Positions 44,503 to 54,690 are shown, counted from the first letter of the stretch. The stretch is 64,000 nt of DNA from Skermania sp. ID1734 (GCF_007489285.1 NZ_VLIY01000007.1:124001-188000), one strand, 5' to 3'. The notes: a model not told the origin generated them from the letters alone. Numbers and translations: made by a program.

Positions 44503-45789
44503 ATGTTCGATGTCGTTATCGTTGGCGCCCGCTGCGCAGGCTCGCCGCTGGCCATTCTGCTGGCCCGGCGCGGTCTGCGGGTCTGTCTGGTCGACAAGGC
44601 GAATTTCCCGCACGAAACCCCATCGACGCACGTCATCCAGCCCTGCGGGGTGCGCATCCTGGCCGAACTCGGGGTCCTCGAGTCAGTTCTCGCCACCGGC
44701 GCCGTCCCGCTCGACTGGTTCACCATGGTCAACGACGATGACCGCATCGACGCGTCGATAGATCTCGACGAGTTCGGGGCTCCGGGGCTGTGCGTGCGCC
44801 GGCTGACGCTGGATGCGTTGCTCGTCGAGGCGGCGGCGGCCGCTGGGGCGGACGTCCGAACCGGCTGCCGCGTGACAGGTTTGCTGACCGAGCCGGGCGG
44901 TCGGGTCGCCGGCGTCTGCACCGACGGCGGCGACATTCCCGCTCGACTGGTCGTCGGCGCGGACGGACGTAAGTCGACGGTTGCCGCGTTGGTCGGCGCC
45001 ACCGAGTATCTGAAGACGCCGCCGGGCCGCACACCGGCGTGGGCGTACTTTGCCGGCGTCGGCGACCGAACTGGACGACTGCTCCTGGGCCGCACCGGCG
45101 ATCTGGCTTTTCTGGCCAGTCCCACCGACGGTGGCCTATACATGGCCGGCATCGGCATCGACGTCGCCAGGGCGCCCGAATTCCATGCCGCGCGAGAGGC
45201 GTTTTTCGCCAAGTCGCTCGCCCAGTGCCCAGAACTTCCTGCCTTGCTCGATGGCGCTGACCGGGTGGGCCCCATCCGCGTGATGACCGACTGGCACGGC
45301 TACTTCCGGTGCAGCGCCGGGCCCGGCTGGGTGTTGGTCGGGGACGCCGGGCATTTCAAGGATTTCACGACTGCGCAAGGCATTTCCGACGCCTTTCGGC
45401 AGGCGCGTGCGCTGGCGCAGGCGATCGCAGCCGACGGCGGTGCTCTCGATGCGCGGTTGACTGACTGGTGGCACTGGCGTGACCGCGACGCCTTCGAGAT
45501 GTATTGGCTGGCAGCCGATATGGGCCTGCCCGGAGCCGCGAGTCCACTCGTTGCCCGGTTGTTGCGCAGCATCGGGGAGGATCCCGCGGCGACGCGACTG
45601 TTCCTGAAGGTGCTCAACCACGATGTGCGGCCCGCGCAGCTGTTCACCGCGCGAAGGGTTCTCGCGGCGGCGGCCTGGGCGCTGGTAGAACGGCCGGATC
45701 GGCTCGCGGCGACCTCGCGCGAGATCGGGGCCGGGATACGCAACGAGATTTATCGGGCTCGAGCGCGACGGCGGCTCGCGTCGAAGTAG
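44503..45789 (+). CDS. FAD-dependent monooxygenase
   Basis: A 428-residue flavoprotein of the group A hydroxylase/geranylgeranyl-reductase-like superfamily. The N-terminal FAD motif is unusual (VIVGARCAGSPLAILLARRG). RLTLDALLVEAAAAAGADV, the middle motif VVGADGRKSTVA and the second FAD motif WVLVGDAGHFKDFTTAQGISDA are standard. The ATG at 44503 has GGAGG upstream; the TTG at 44473 lies inside the operator and is not used here. The substrate is unknown. It is likely controlled by the divergent TetR. Confidence 0.9.
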   Translation: MFDVVIVGARCAGSPLAILLARRGLRVCLVDKANFPHETPSTHVIQPCGVRILAELGVLESVLATGAVPLDWFTMVNDDDRIDASIDLDEFGAPGLCVRRLTLDALLVEAAAAAGADVRTGCRVTGLLTEPGGRVAGVCTDGGDIPARLVVGADGRKSTVAALVGATEYLKTPPGRTPAWAYFAGVGDRTGRLLLGRTGDLAFLASPTDGGLYMAGIGIDVARAPEFHAAREAFFAKSLAQCPELPALLDGADRVGPIRVMTDWHGYFRCSAGPGWVLVGDAGHFKDFTTAQGISDAFRQARALAQAIAADGGALDARLTDWWHWRDRDAFEMYWLAADMGLPGAASPLVARLLRSIGEDPAATRLFLKVLNHDVRPAQLFTARRVLAAAAWALVERPDRLAATSREIGAGIRNEIYRARARRRLASK

Positions 45790-45856
45790 TCGGTTTACCC
45801 GCGATTCAGGCGCTCAGCGTGTGCAATTCGACCAACTGAGCACATCGAGCCGTGCG

Positions 45857-46438
45857 TTAATGCAACTGGTTTTGCGCGGCCTCGAGTCCCACTCGCAGCA
45901 GCAATTCGACGGCGTCGGCGGCCTGCTCACAGATCAGCGGAACTTCCTTGCGCTCCGGGGCGGAAAACGGCTTGAGCACGTAGTCGGCCGGATCCATTCG
46001 CCCCGGCGGCCTCCCGACGCCCACCCGGGTGCGTAGATAATCCTTGGTGCCCAATGCATTCGAAATGGAGCGCAGCCCGTTGTGGCCGCCCTCGCCGCCG
46101 CCGCGCTTGAGCCGGATCGACCCGAAGTCGATGTCGAGTTCGTCGTGGACCACAACGAGGTTGGCGGGATCGATCGAGAAGAAGCGGACCAGCGCGGCGA
46201 CCGGCTTGCCCGAAAGGTTCATATAGGAACGCGGTTTGGCGATCACCACTGCGCGATCGCCAAACCGCGCCTGCACAACATCACTGCCGGACTTCTTGTG
46301 CGCGTTGAACTTTGCGCCGACCCGTCCGGCCAGCACGTCGGCGACCAGAAATCCCACATTGTGGCGGGTGCGTTCGTATTGCGGCCCGGGGTTGCCCAGG
46401 CCGACGACGAGCGCCGGCCCCGTAGCGGGATTGATCAT
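45857..46438 (-). CDS. pth: Peptidyl-tRNA hydrolase
   Basis: A 193-residue enzyme that releases peptides from prematurely dissociated peptidyl-tRNA. Motifs: [20 protein letters not shown] (catalytic His), [17 protein letters not shown], and the loop [12 protein letters not shown]. Length is as usual. It lies 23 bases after rplY on the same strand, the arrangement of Rv1014c/Rv1015c. Confidence 0.97.
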   Translation of the reverse strand: MINPATGPALVVGLGNPGPQYERTRHNVGFLVADVLAGRVGAKFNAHKKSGSDVVQARFGDRAVVIAKPRSYMNLSGKPVAALVRFFSIDPANLVVVHDELDIDFGSIRLKRGGGEGGHNGLRSISNALGTKDYLRTRVGVGRPPGRMDPADYVLKPFSAPERKEVPLICEQAADAVELLLRVGLEAAQNQLH

Positions 46439-46461
46439 GACGAGCGGTATCAGCCTGCTGG

Positions 46462-47121
46462 TTAGTCGCTGGCCTCGGCCGATTCGCTCGCCTCCTCGCC
46501 GGCAGCCTCGCCCTCGCCACCCTCTTCGCTCGCGGCCTCCGCTTCCGCCTCTTCCTCGGCGGACTCTTCCTCGGCGGGTGCGGCGATCACGTTCACGATC
46601 AGCGTTTCGGGGTCGGCCTGCAGGGTCGAGCCCTTGGGCAGGTCGAGCTGGCCGGCCAGCACCTGGGTGCCGATCTCGGCGCCCTCGACCGACACCTCGA
46701 TCTGCTCGGGGATGGACAGCGCGTCGGATTCGATGGAAACGGTGGTGGCGTCCTGGGTGACGAGGCTGCCGGGGGCGGCGTCACCGGAAACGACGACCGG
46801 CACGTCAACGGTGACCTTCTCGCCACGCTTGATCACCAGCAGGTCGGCGTGCTCGATGTAGCGACGGATCGGGTGCACCACCACGGACTTGGTCAGCGCG
46901 AGCTGCTCCTTGCCATCGATGTTGAGGGTGAGCACCGCGTTGCTGCCGTTCTCGCGCAGCACGGCGGCGAAGTTGCGGGCGTCGAGCGCGAGGTGCTGCG
47001 GGTCGGTGGCGTGGCCGTACAGAACCGCCGGAACCAGACCGGCGCGGCGGGTCCGCCGTGCGGCGCCCTTACCGAATTCGGTACGGACCTGGGCTTCGAG
47101 ACGGTTTACATCGGACGGCAT
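46462..47121 (-). CDS. rplY: 50S ribosomal protein L25 / general stress protein Ctc
   Basis: A 219-residue two-domain L25 of the TL5/Ctc type that binds 5S rRNA. The N-terminal RNA-binding part contains [24 protein letters not shown]; the C-terminal beta domain contains [26 protein letters not shown]. The tail from about residue 190 is almost pure Glu/Ala ([18 protein letters not shown]), as in other actinobacterial L25. It is in an operon with pth. Confidence 0.96.
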   Translation of the reverse strand: MPSDVNRLEAQVRTEFGKGAARRTRRAGLVPAVLYGHATDPQHLALDARNFAAVLRENGSNAVLTLNIDGKEQLALTKSVVVHPIRRYIEHADLLVIKRGEKVTVDVPVVVSGDAAPGSLVTQDATTVSIESDALSIPEQIEVSVEGAEIGTQVLAGQLDLPKGSTLQADPETLIVNVIAAPAEEESAEEEAEAEAASEEGGEGEAAGEEASESAEASD

Positions 47122-47288
47122 GACGAATGAGCTCCTCGGTTACGTGCTGTGTGCATTTCGGTCGCTATCTGGCGGCGCCGACACGCCGCGACCAGGAAGG
47201 AGCCGCAGTCGCGTCGATCACGGTGGGCCGGTGCGGCCGCACCCTCGCCGAGACAGCCCGACCAGCTTACCCGACATCGTGGCACCGC

Positions 47289-48461
47289 TCAGCGCAGCCC
47301 CTTCAGCACCTGGACGAACCGGTCGAGGTCAGCCTCAGTGACGAAGTAGTGCGGCGAGGCGCGAACGACGGCGTCGAGCCGGCGCCGACGCATGTCCAGC
47401 AGGGTCGACGAGCGGTGGCTTACCGTGACGGTGACGGACGCGGCGGCGAGCCGGTCGCGAACCTCGACCGCTTCGACGCCGTCCACCGTGAACGACACAA
47501 TTCCGCACTGCTGATCGCCCAGGTCACGCACCGTCACGAACGGCACCTCACCCAGGCGTTCGCGCAGGCCAGCGGCCCGCTCGGACACTGCGCCGTACAC
47601 CGCGTCGGGCCCGAGATCGAGGAGATACCGCGCCGCCCGGCCAAGGCCGAGACGGGCCGCCACGTCGCATTCCCAGAACTCGAACCGGCGCGCGTCGGCG
47701 GCCATGTGGAACTCGTCAGGCGCCGTCCACGCTGCGCTGTGCAGGTCGAGCGCGGCCGGTTCGAGTCGTCCGAAGGCGCTCGGAGCCACGTAGAGGAATC
47801 CGGTCCCGCGCGGGGCGCGCAGCCACTTCCGTCCCGTTCCGGACAACGCGTCGACGCCGAGGTCATCGACTCGCACCGGCAGTTGGCCCATCGACTGGCA
47901 GGCATCGAGCAGCACCAGTGCGCCGACGTCGTGGCTGAGTTCCGCAACCGCGCGCACCGGATTGACCAGGCCGCCGTTGGTGGGCACGTGCACCACCGAC
48001 ACCAGTCGCACGCGCTCATCGAGCATCGTGGCCAGCGCGTCGACATCGAGTTGGCCAGCGGGATCGCTCGGCACTACCTCGACGGTCGCGCCAACCGCGC
48101 GCGCCCGCTGCAGCACCGCGATGGCGTTGCTGGCGTATTCGACCTCCGAGATGAGCACCCGATCGCCGGCTCGCAGCGGAACGGCATGAAAGAAGTCGCT
48201 CCAGGACCGGGTCGCGCTGTCGCTCAGCGCGATCGATTCGGCACTGGCGCCGATCAACGCGGCAAGGGCTTCTTTCACCGCGGCCAGGTCCTCGAGGCGT
48301 TCATTAGCGGCGCGATAGCCGCCGACTTCGGCTTCGCGGCACAGGTGTCCGATCACCGTGTCGAGCACCGGCAGCGGCGGCAGGGAGGACCCGGCGCTGT
48401 CGAGAAAGACCTGACCTGCCGCCCCGGGCGTGTCCGCCCGAACTAGCGCCATATCGAGCAT
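47289..48461 (-). CDS. egtE: Ergothioneine biosynthesis PLP-dependent C-S lyase EgtE
   Basis: A 390-residue class V aminotransferase-fold protein. VFLDSAGSSLPPLPVLDTVIGH opens the domain, VLLDACQSMGQLPV carries the PLP-pyridine Asp, and SGTGRKWLRAPRGTGF holds the Schiff-base Lys. EgtE cleaves the sulfoxide intermediate to release ergothioneine. The assignment rests on family features plus its place beside egtABCD. It is divergent from egtA across a 189-base gap, rather than the fifth gene of the operon as in M. tuberculosis. Confidence 0.88.
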   Translation of the reverse strand: MLDMALVRADTPGAAGQVFLDSAGSSLPPLPVLDTVIGHLCREAEVGGYRAANERLEDLAAVKEALAALIGASAESIALSDSATRSWSDFFHAVPLRAGDRVLISEVEYASNAIAVLQRARAVGATVEVVPSDPAGQLDVDALATMLDERVRLVSVVHVPTNGGLVNPVRAVAELSHDVGALVLLDACQSMGQLPVRVDDLGVDALSGTGRKWLRAPRGTGFLYVAPSAFGRLEPAALDLHSAAWTAPDEFHMAADARRFEFWECDVAARLGLGRAARYLLDLGPDAVYGAVSERAAGLRERLGEVPFVTVRDLGDQQCGIVSFTVDGVEAVEVRDRLAAASVTVTVSHRSSTLLDMRRRRLDAVVRASPHYFVTEADLDRFVQVLKGLR

Positions 48462-48650
48462 GCGCCGAGGTTATTCTCCCGGCACAGCGTCCCGGCATGT
48501 CGGGTTCGCGAATTTGCAGATGCGTCGCGCGGTTAGTGCGCCTAGTGTCGTGGGAACTACTGCTGTCACGGTTCGCGCACATTGGCAGAGCGGAGTTCGG
48601 ATGAGGACTGCGAAGAATCACCAATACTCCCCGGTCGGGGCCTGACGGCA

Positions 48651-49880
48651 ATGTTGCTGCAAACCAGTGAGCTGACCTCACGCGCGGCCGCCGAGGCGTT
48701 CGTCGGCGGCGTGTGTTTCAAGGTGGGCCCACCGGTGCTGGTCGGCGCGGAACTCGAGTGGCTTACCTGCCTGCATCGCCCAGGGACTGCCAACCACGGT
48801 GCCCGGCCCGACCTGTCCCTCGTGCGACACGCCCTCGGTCCGTACGCACCGAAATCTCTTTCGCCCAGCTCGCCGGCCTTGCCGCTTCCGGCGGGCAGTG
48901 TGATCACTATCGAACCGGGCGGCCAAATCGAACTTTCCAGCCCTCCTGTGGCTTCGGCCGACGAGTTGTGCGGGCTGCTGCGTAGCGACGAAGGCTTCCT
49001 GCGCAAACTCCTCGACGCGCATTCGATTCGCTTGACCGGCGCGGCCGCCGACGCCGCACGTCCGCCGCAACGGCAGTTGCAATTGCCCCGCTACGCCGCG
49101 ATGGAGCAGCGATTCGCCTCGATCGGCTGCTTCGGCACACTGATGATGTGCAACACTGCCGCCACGCAGGTGTCGCTGGATGCCGGAGCGTCCCCGGCGC
49201 AGATCGCCCAGCGGTGGCGCGCGCTCTACGCGATCGGTCCGGCGCTGCTGGCCGCGTTCGCTTGTTCGCCAAGGCTTTTCGGCGCACCCGACGGCGTATG
49301 GGCGTCGCAACGCATGCGGGCGTGGTTGCAGCTAGATCCCGCGCGAACCAACGTGCCTGTCGACGGCCCGGATCCCGTTGCGCAGTACGCACGGTGGGCG
49401 GTGCAGGCGCCACTGCTGTGTGTCCGGCGTCCCGGTGCCGATTGGACGCCGCCACCGGGAGCGACGTTCGGCGACTGGATCGACGGGGCGCTGGACAGCC
49501 AACTCGGGCGACGCCCCGACCACGACGATCTCCGGTACCACCTGAGCACGCTGTTCCCACCGATTCGCGCGGCCGGTCACCTCGAGGTGCGCTACATCGA
49601 CGCTCAGCGTGGTCACGACTGGGCTGTTCCGATCGCCGTCATCGACGCCCTGATGCGCGCACCCGCAGTGGTTCCCGAAGCGCACAGCCTTGCGGCCGGT
49701 ACCGCGGGACGGTGGTTGGATGCCGCGCGGCTGGGACTCCGCGACGGTGAGCTACGTTCTGCGGCAATCTCGTTACTGGAGCTTGCGGCTGCACACGCCG
49801 AACCGGTGCTTGTCACCCCGATAGCGAACGCGGCCCGCCGGTGCCGAGCCGGACGCACGCCGCTGGAGAGTCAGGAATGA
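48651..49880 (+). CDS. egtA: Glutamate-cysteine ligase EgtA
   Basis: A 409-residue ATP-dependent ligase of the GCS2 superfamily that makes gamma-glutamylcysteine, the sulfur donor in ergothioneine synthesis. Signatures: VGAELEWL, ITIEPGGQIELSSPP and YHLSTLFPPIRAAGHLEVRYID (substrate and metal binding). The ATG at 48651 was chosen over an upstream in-frame ATG at 48582 because it gives the family's usual start. The stop overlaps the egtB start (ATGA). Confidence 0.92.
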   Translation: MLLQTSELTSRAAAEAFVGGVCFKVGPPVLVGAELEWLTCLHRPGTANHGARPDLSLVRHALGPYAPKSLSPSSPALPLPAGSVITIEPGGQIELSSPPVASADELCGLLRSDEGFLRKLLDAHSIRLTGAAADAARPPQRQLQLPRYAAMEQRFASIGCFGTLMMCNTAATQVSLDAGASPAQIAQRWRALYAIGPALLAAFACSPRLFGAPDGVWASQRMRAWLQLDPARTNVPVDGPDPVAQYARWAVQAPLLCVRRPGADWTPPPGATFGDWIDGALDSQLGRRPDHDDLRYHLSTLFPPIRAAGHLEVRYIDAQRGHDWAVPIAVIDALMRAPAVVPEAHSLAAGTAGRWLDAARLGLRDGELRSAAISLLELAAAHAEPVLVTPIANAARRCRAGRTPLESQE

Positions 49881-51187
49881 GCGAAGACGTACGCGACCGC
49901 CTCGCCGCTGCCCTGCAGACCGCCCGCGCGCGGACCACCTTGCTGACCGAGAGCGTGACCGACGCCGAACTCGTTGCGCAACACTCGATTCTGATGAGCC
50001 CACTGGTGTGGGATCTGGCCCATATCGGCAATCAGGAAGAGCTGTGGCTGGTGCGCGACGTCGGCGGCCGGGAGCCCGTGCGTGCCGACATCGACCATCT
50101 CTACGACGCGTTCAAACACGCCCGCCGAAACCGGCCCGCGCTGCCGCTGCTTTCGCCGACCGAGGCGCGCAGATACGTAGCCACCGTGCGGGAAAAGGCT
50201 TTCGACGTCCTCGATCGCAACCCCCTGCACGGCAGCAGGCTCATCGACGAGGGCTTCGCGTTCGCGATGATCGCTCAGCACGAGCAGCAGCACGACGAGA
50301 CCATGCTGGCCACTCACCAATTACGCACCGGCACGGCGGTTCTGGACGCAGCACCGCCACCGGCCGCAATCACGGGACTGCACGGTGAGGTCATTGTTCC
50401 GGCGGGGGAGTTCACCATGGGCACCTCCACCGACCCGTGGGCGCTGGACAATGAACGTCCGGCGCACCCAGTCTTCGTGCCGGCGTTCGCCATCGATCGC
50501 GCGCCGGTGACCAACGCCGAGTACGCGGCGTTTATCGACGACGGTGGATACGAGCGGCGCGACTTGTGGAGCGAGCGCGGCTGGTCGCACCGAGTCGAGG
50601 CCGATCTTGTTGCGCCGCAGTTCTGGGAACGCGATGCCAACGGTGCGTGGTGGCGCCGCAGCTTCGGGCGACTCGCGCCGATCCGGCCGGACCAACCGGT
50701 CATGCACGTGTGCTTCTTCGAGGCGCAAGCTTATGCCCGGTGGGCGGGTAAGCGCCTACCCACCGAGGCGGAGTGGGAGAAGGCAGCCCGGTTCGATCCG
50801 GTGACGGGCAGGTCCCGCCGATTTCCCTGGGGCGATGGCGAGCCGACCCACGCCACCGCCAATCTCGGCCAGCGCCACCTCGAACCGGCCGACGTCGGCG
50901 CGTACCCGCAAGGGGCGTCGCTGTTGGGCGTGCACCAGTTGATCGGCGACGTGTGGGAATGGACCTCATCGGGTTTCGACGCCTACCCCGGCTTCGAGGT
51001 GTTTCCCTACGCGGAGTACTCGCAGGTGTTCTTCGGCGGTGACTACCGCGTCTTGCGCGGTGGATCCTTCGGCACCGATCCGATCGCGTGCCGAGGGACC
51101 TTCCGCAACTGGGATCACCCGATTCGGCGCCAGATTTTCGCAGGGTTCCGCTGCGCGCGTTCGCTTTCCGAGGACGAGCTGCGGTAG
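49877..51187 (+). CDS. egtB: Ergothioneine sulfoxide synthase EgtB
   Basis: A 436-residue non-haem iron enzyme that joins hercynine and gamma-glutamylcysteine with O2. The N-terminal DinB-like domain supplies the iron ligands His49 (WDLAHIG) and H135-x3-H139 (AQHEQQHDE). The C-terminal formylglycine-generating-enzyme-like domain contains GEFTMGTS, NAEYAAFIDDGGY, RLPTEAEWEKAAR and DVWEWTSS. It overlaps egtA by four bases and precedes egtC by two. Confidence 0.96.
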   Translation: MSEDVRDRLAAALQTARARTTLLTESVTDAELVAQHSILMSPLVWDLAHIGNQEELWLVRDVGGREPVRADIDHLYDAFKHARRNRPALPLLSPTEARRYVATVREKAFDVLDRNPLHGSRLIDEGFAFAMIAQHEQQHDETMLATHQLRTGTAVLDAAPPPAAITGLHGEVIVPAGEFTMGTSTDPWALDNERPAHPVFVPAFAIDRAPVTNAEYAAFIDDGGYERRDLWSERGWSHRVEADLVAPQFWERDANGAWWRRSFGRLAPIRPDQPVMHVCFFEAQAYARWAGKRLPTEAEWEKAARFDPVTGRSRRFPWGDGEPTHATANLGQRHLEPADVGAYPQGASLLGVHQLIGDVWEWTSSGFDAYPGFEVFPYAEYSQVFFGGDYRVLRGGSFGTDPIACRGTFRNWDHPIRRQIFAGFRCARSLSEDELR

Positions 51188-51189
51188 TG

Positions 51190-51939
51190 ATGTGTCGGCA
51201 TCTGGGTTACCTCGGACCCGCGGTCGCGGTCAGCGAGCCCGTTCTGCGCGGGGAGCACAGCCTGTACCGGCAATCCTGGGCGCCGCGCGACATGCGCGCA
51301 GGCGGGACCATCAACGCCGACGGCTTCGGCGTCGCCTGGTGGCGAACCGACGGCTCGGTGTCGAATTATCGCAACCCCATGCCCATTTGGACCGACCCGG
51401 CCGTCGGGGACGTGCTCAGCCAGATCGAGGCGACGGCGGTGGTGGCGGCGGTTCGTTCCGCGACGGTGGGAATGCCCGTGGACCGCGGCGCGTGCGCCCC
51501 GTTCACGGCGGGCCGGTGGGCCTTCAGTCACAACGGGGTCGTACCGAACTGGCGAACGACATTGGGACAGTTGGCCACTTCGCTGTCGCCAGCGCACCTG
51601 CTGGAATTGGAAGCGCCAACGGATTCAGCTGCGCTGTGGCTGCAGCTGCGTGCCCGATTGACCCAGGAACGACGCGGCTCCGACTGGGTTGCCGGTGAAC
51701 TCGCCGAATTTGCCGGTTCCGTCGTCGCGGCGGCACCGGATGCGCGGCTCAACATTCTGCTCAGTGATGGCGAGACACTGTGGGCAACAACGTACTACCA
51801 CTCTCTTTCGCTCCTGTCCGACGATGCCAGCGTGGTGCTGAGCTCCGAGCCCTACGACCGCGACCCCAACTGGCAGCCCGTCGGCGATCGCCGGATCGTC
51901 ACCGCCGTGCCGGGTCATGTCTGCATCGAAGCTTTTTAG
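51190..51939 (+). CDS. egtC: Gamma-glutamyl hercynylcysteine sulfoxide hydrolase EgtC
   Basis: A 249-residue class II glutamine-amidotransferase-like Ntn hydrolase that removes glutamate from the sulfoxide intermediate. The Cys2 nucleophile (MCRHLGYLGP) must become N-terminal after Met removal, so the ATG at 51190 is the start rather than the adjacent GTG at 51187. Other motifs: NADGFGVAWW, AHxx-type FSHNGVVPNW and SSEPYD. Confidence 0.96.
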   Translation: MCRHLGYLGPAVAVSEPVLRGEHSLYRQSWAPRDMRAGGTINADGFGVAWWRTDGSVSNYRNPMPIWTDPAVGDVLSQIEATAVVAAVRSATVGMPVDRGACAPFTAGRWAFSHNGVVPNWRTTLGQLATSLSPAHLLELEAPTDSAALWLQLRARLTQERRGSDWVAGELAEFAGSVVAAAPDARLNILLSDGETLWATTYYHSLSLLSDDASVVLSSEPYDRDPNWQPVGDRRIVTAVPGHVCIEAF

Positions 51940-51948
51940 GAGGCCGGA

Positions 51949-52917
51949 TTGTCCGTGACCGTCGAGGTGCATCTCACCGATGACCAGATGACCGCCGCGC
52001 TGCGCGACGACGCCATGCGCGGGCTCACCTCGCAGCCGAAATGGCTGCCGCCCAAGTGGTTCTACGACGCTCGCGGCAGTGAACTCTTCGAGAAGATCAC
52101 CGAATTGCCCGAGTACTATCCGACGCGCACCGAGCGGGAGCTGTTGCGCCGCTACGCTACCGAGGTAGCGGCCGTGTCGCAGGCGGACGTTCTGGTCGAG
52201 CTGGGTTCGGGATCGTCGGAGAAGACGCGGCTGTTGCTATCGGCCCTGCGCGATCAGGGCTCGCTGCACATGTACGTGCCCCAGGATGTGTCGGAGTCAG
52301 CGTTGACGAGCGCCGCGGCGCAGATCACCGAAGAGTTTCCGGGCCTAGCGGTGCATGGGGTGATCAGCGACTTCACCGACACCCTGCACAACCTGCCACG
52401 CGGTAAGCGTCGGATGATCGCGTTTCTCGGCGGTACCATCGGCAACCTGGTGCCCGACGAGCGTGCCGAGTTTCTGGCAGGCGTCCGCGACGTGTTGGGG
52501 CCGGGGGAGCAGTTGCTGCTCGGCATCGGGTTGGTCACCGATCCCGCCGTGCTGGTGCCTGCCTACGACGACGCCGCCGGGGTGACCGCGGAGTTCAACC
52601 GGAATGTCTTGCATGTGCTCAACTCTCGGCTCGACGGCGATTTTCGGCCGGATCGGTTCAAGCACGTCGCGGTATGGGATGCGGACAACGAATGGATCGA
52701 GATGCGACTGGTCGCCAGTGCGGCCATGCGCGCCCACATACGCGCGCTTGACCTCACGGTCGACTTTGCCGCTGGCGAGGAATTGCGCACCGAAATTTCG
52801 GCGAAGTTCCGGCTCGATGGCTTCGAAGCGGAACTGAGCGCCAGCGGGTTCGGCGTGGAAAGGGTGTGGACGGATCCGTTGCAGCGGTTCGCGCTGGTGC
52901 TGGCCGGGCGCCAGTAG
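51949..52917 (+). CDS. egtD: L-histidine N-alpha-methyltransferase EgtD
   Basis: A 322-residue SAM-dependent enzyme that trimethylates histidine to hercynine, the first committed step of ergothioneine synthesis. Motifs: WFYDARGSELFEKITELPEYY, LVELGSGSSEKTRLLL, AFLGGTIGNL and FNRNVLHVLN. The TTG at 51949 is the likely start: AGGAGG (51938-51943), overlapping the egtC stop, is spaced five bases from it, against eleven from the next GTG. Confidence 0.96.
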   Translation: MSVTVEVHLTDDQMTAALRDDAMRGLTSQPKWLPPKWFYDARGSELFEKITELPEYYPTRTERELLRRYATEVAAVSQADVLVELGSGSSEKTRLLLSALRDQGSLHMYVPQDVSESALTSAAAQITEEFPGLAVHGVISDFTDTLHNLPRGKRRMIAFLGGTIGNLVPDERAEFLAGVRDVLGPGEQLLLGIGLVTDPAVLVPAYDDAAGVTAEFNRNVLHVLNSRLDGDFRPDRFKHVAVWDADNEWIEMRLVASAAMRAHIRALDLTVDFAAGEELRTEISAKFRLDGFEAELSASGFGVERVWTDPLQRFALVLAGRQ

Positions 52918-53032
52918 GCGAAGATGCCAGCGGCGATCGGGTCGCCCGCTTGCGCGGCTCGCTGCGGCGCTGTTCAATACTGGTGTAACTAGCGGTACCG
53001 GTAAATCAGCGGTCGCCTGAAAGCGGTGTGAA

Positions 53033-54616
53033 ATGAGTGCAGATTCCGCCGGCCGCCACGTCGACGTCCTCATTCTCGGTGCGGGGTTGTCGGGCATCGA
53101 CGTGGCTGCCCATTTGGTTCGAGAGAAGACGGGACGCAGCTTTACGATTCTCGATCGGCGTGATGCCATCGGCGGGACGTGGGATCTGTTCCGCTATCCG
53201 GGGATTCGGTCGGACTCGGACATGTTCACATTCGGGTTCGGCTTCCGCCCGTGGCACGGCACCAAGATTCTGGCCGACGGCCCCCACATCCGGCAGTATC
53301 TGCAGGAAACCGCCGACGAGTACGGCATCACCGACCACATTCGCTTTCGCCGGAAGGTGACCGCGGTCAGTTGGTCGAGCGCCGATGAACAATGGACGGT
53401 GCGCACCGTCAACGGCGACACCGGCGACGAGGAGATCTACACCAGCAACTTCCTCGCCTGTTGCACCGGCTACTACAACTACGACGAGGGCTTCAAGCCC
53501 GCGTTCCCCGGCGAAGAGGACTTCACGGGCCAGATCATCCATCCGCAGCACTGGCCCGCCGATCTCGACTACCGCGGCAAGCGGGTCGTGGTCATTGGCA
53601 GTGGCGCCACCGCGATCACCCTGATTCCGGCTATGGCCGACGACGCCGAGCACGTCACCATGCTGCAGCGATCGCCCACCTACATCGTCGGGCTCCCCAG
53701 TGATGACCCGATTTCGGCTGGCCTGAAGAAGACGCCGATGCCGCAGTCGGTGATCTACAAGCTCGGCCGCGCTCGCAATATCGCGATCCAGCGCGGGTTC
53801 TACGAACTGGCCCGGGCACAGCCGAACGTGGCACGCAAGATGCTGCTGAACGCAGTGCGCATGCATGTCGGACCGGACATCGACATGCGTCACTTCACGC
53901 CCACCTACAAGCCGTGGGACCAGCGACTGTGTGTGGTGCCCAACGGCGACCTCTTCAAGGCGGTGCGCAGCGGCAAGGCGTCCATCGTCACCGACCGGAT
54001 CCTGAAGTTCACCGAGACCGGCATCAAGTTGGAGTCGGGCGAGGAGATCCCGGCCGACATCATCGTCAGCGCTACCGGCCTGAACATTCAGGTGCTCGGC
54101 GGGGCTTCGATCGAGGTCGACGGCAAGGAAATCCAGACGCATGACCTGCTGCTGTACAAGGGCGTCATGCTCGACGGCATGCCGAACGCGATGATCGTGC
54201 TCGGCTACACCAACGCCTCCTGGACGCTCAAGGCAGACCTGGCGGCAACGTATTTCGCCCGCCTGCTCAACCACATGCGCGACAAGGGCTACACGGTGGC
54301 CGTACCGCACAGCGCGCCGGACGACCGAACCGAAGATTCGCTCATGGGCGCATCATTGACGTCCGGATACATCCAGCGCGGCAACGCCGTCATGCCCCGT
54401 CAAGGCAGTAGAGCGCCGTGGAAGGCCCCGCACGACTACTACCGGGACATGCCGACCCTGCGGCATGCGCCGATCGAGGACGGAGTACTGGAGTTCTCCG
54501 GACCCGGAGCGTCGGGCAATGGGCATGGCCGCAACGGTCAGGGTTTGACGTCCTCGGCGACGAAGCTCATCCGCGGCGCGGCCGGCCGGATTCCGTTTGT
54601 GGGGGCCGGCAGGTAG
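53033..54616 (+). CDS. EthA-like Baeyer-Villiger flavin monooxygenase
   Basis: A 527-residue FAD/NADPH enzyme. It has an N-terminal LILGAGLSGI, GGTWDLFRYPGIRSDSD, the Baeyer-Villiger fingerprint FTGQIIHPQHWPAD, the NADPH loop VVVIGSGATAIT and VSATGLNIQ. The sequence closely follows mycobacterial EthA (Rv3854c), which converts ketones to esters and activates ethionamide. No adjacent EthR-type TetR is present. There is a C-terminal extension of about 40 residues with a glycine-rich stretch (GPGASGNGHGRNGQG). A GC-rich hairpin follows the stop. Confidence 0.93.
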   Translation: MSADSAGRHVDVLILGAGLSGIDVAAHLVREKTGRSFTILDRRDAIGGTWDLFRYPGIRSDSDMFTFGFGFRPWHGTKILADGPHIRQYLQETADEYGITDHIRFRRKVTAVSWSSADEQWTVRTVNGDTGDEEIYTSNFLACCTGYYNYDEGFKPAFPGEEDFTGQIIHPQHWPADLDYRGKRVVVIGSGATAITLIPAMADDAEHVTMLQRSPTYIVGLPSDDPISAGLKKTPMPQSVIYKLGRARNIAIQRGFYELARAQPNVARKMLLNAVRMHVGPDIDMRHFTPTYKPWDQRLCVVPNGDLFKAVRSGKASIVTDRILKFTETGIKLESGEEIPADIIVSATGLNIQVLGGASIEVDGKEIQTHDLLLYKGVMLDGMPNAMIVLGYTNASWTLKADLAATYFARLLNHMRDKGYTVAVPHSAPDDRTEDSLMGASLTSGYIQRGNAVMPRQGSRAPWKAPHDYYRDMPTLRHAPIEDGVLEFSGPGASGNGHGRNGQGLTSSATKLIRGAAGRIPFVGAGR

Positions 54617-54622
54617 CTCAGC

Positions 54623-54690
54623 TGCCGCGCGCGACTTTGTCCCGCGACACCCCGTGCGCGGTGTGTTGGGGAGCAAGGTCGCGCGCGGCA
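54623..54690 (+). terminator. Long GC-rich hairpin after the monooxygenase gene
   Basis: TGCCGCGCGCGAC (54623-54635) pairs with GTCGCGCGCGGCA (54678-54690). The stem extends inward by four more pairs (TTTG with CAAG, one G-U), and a smaller ACACC/GGTGT stem is nested inside. It begins six bases past the stop at 54616 and probably terminates transcription. No T-tract follows. Confidence 0.55.
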
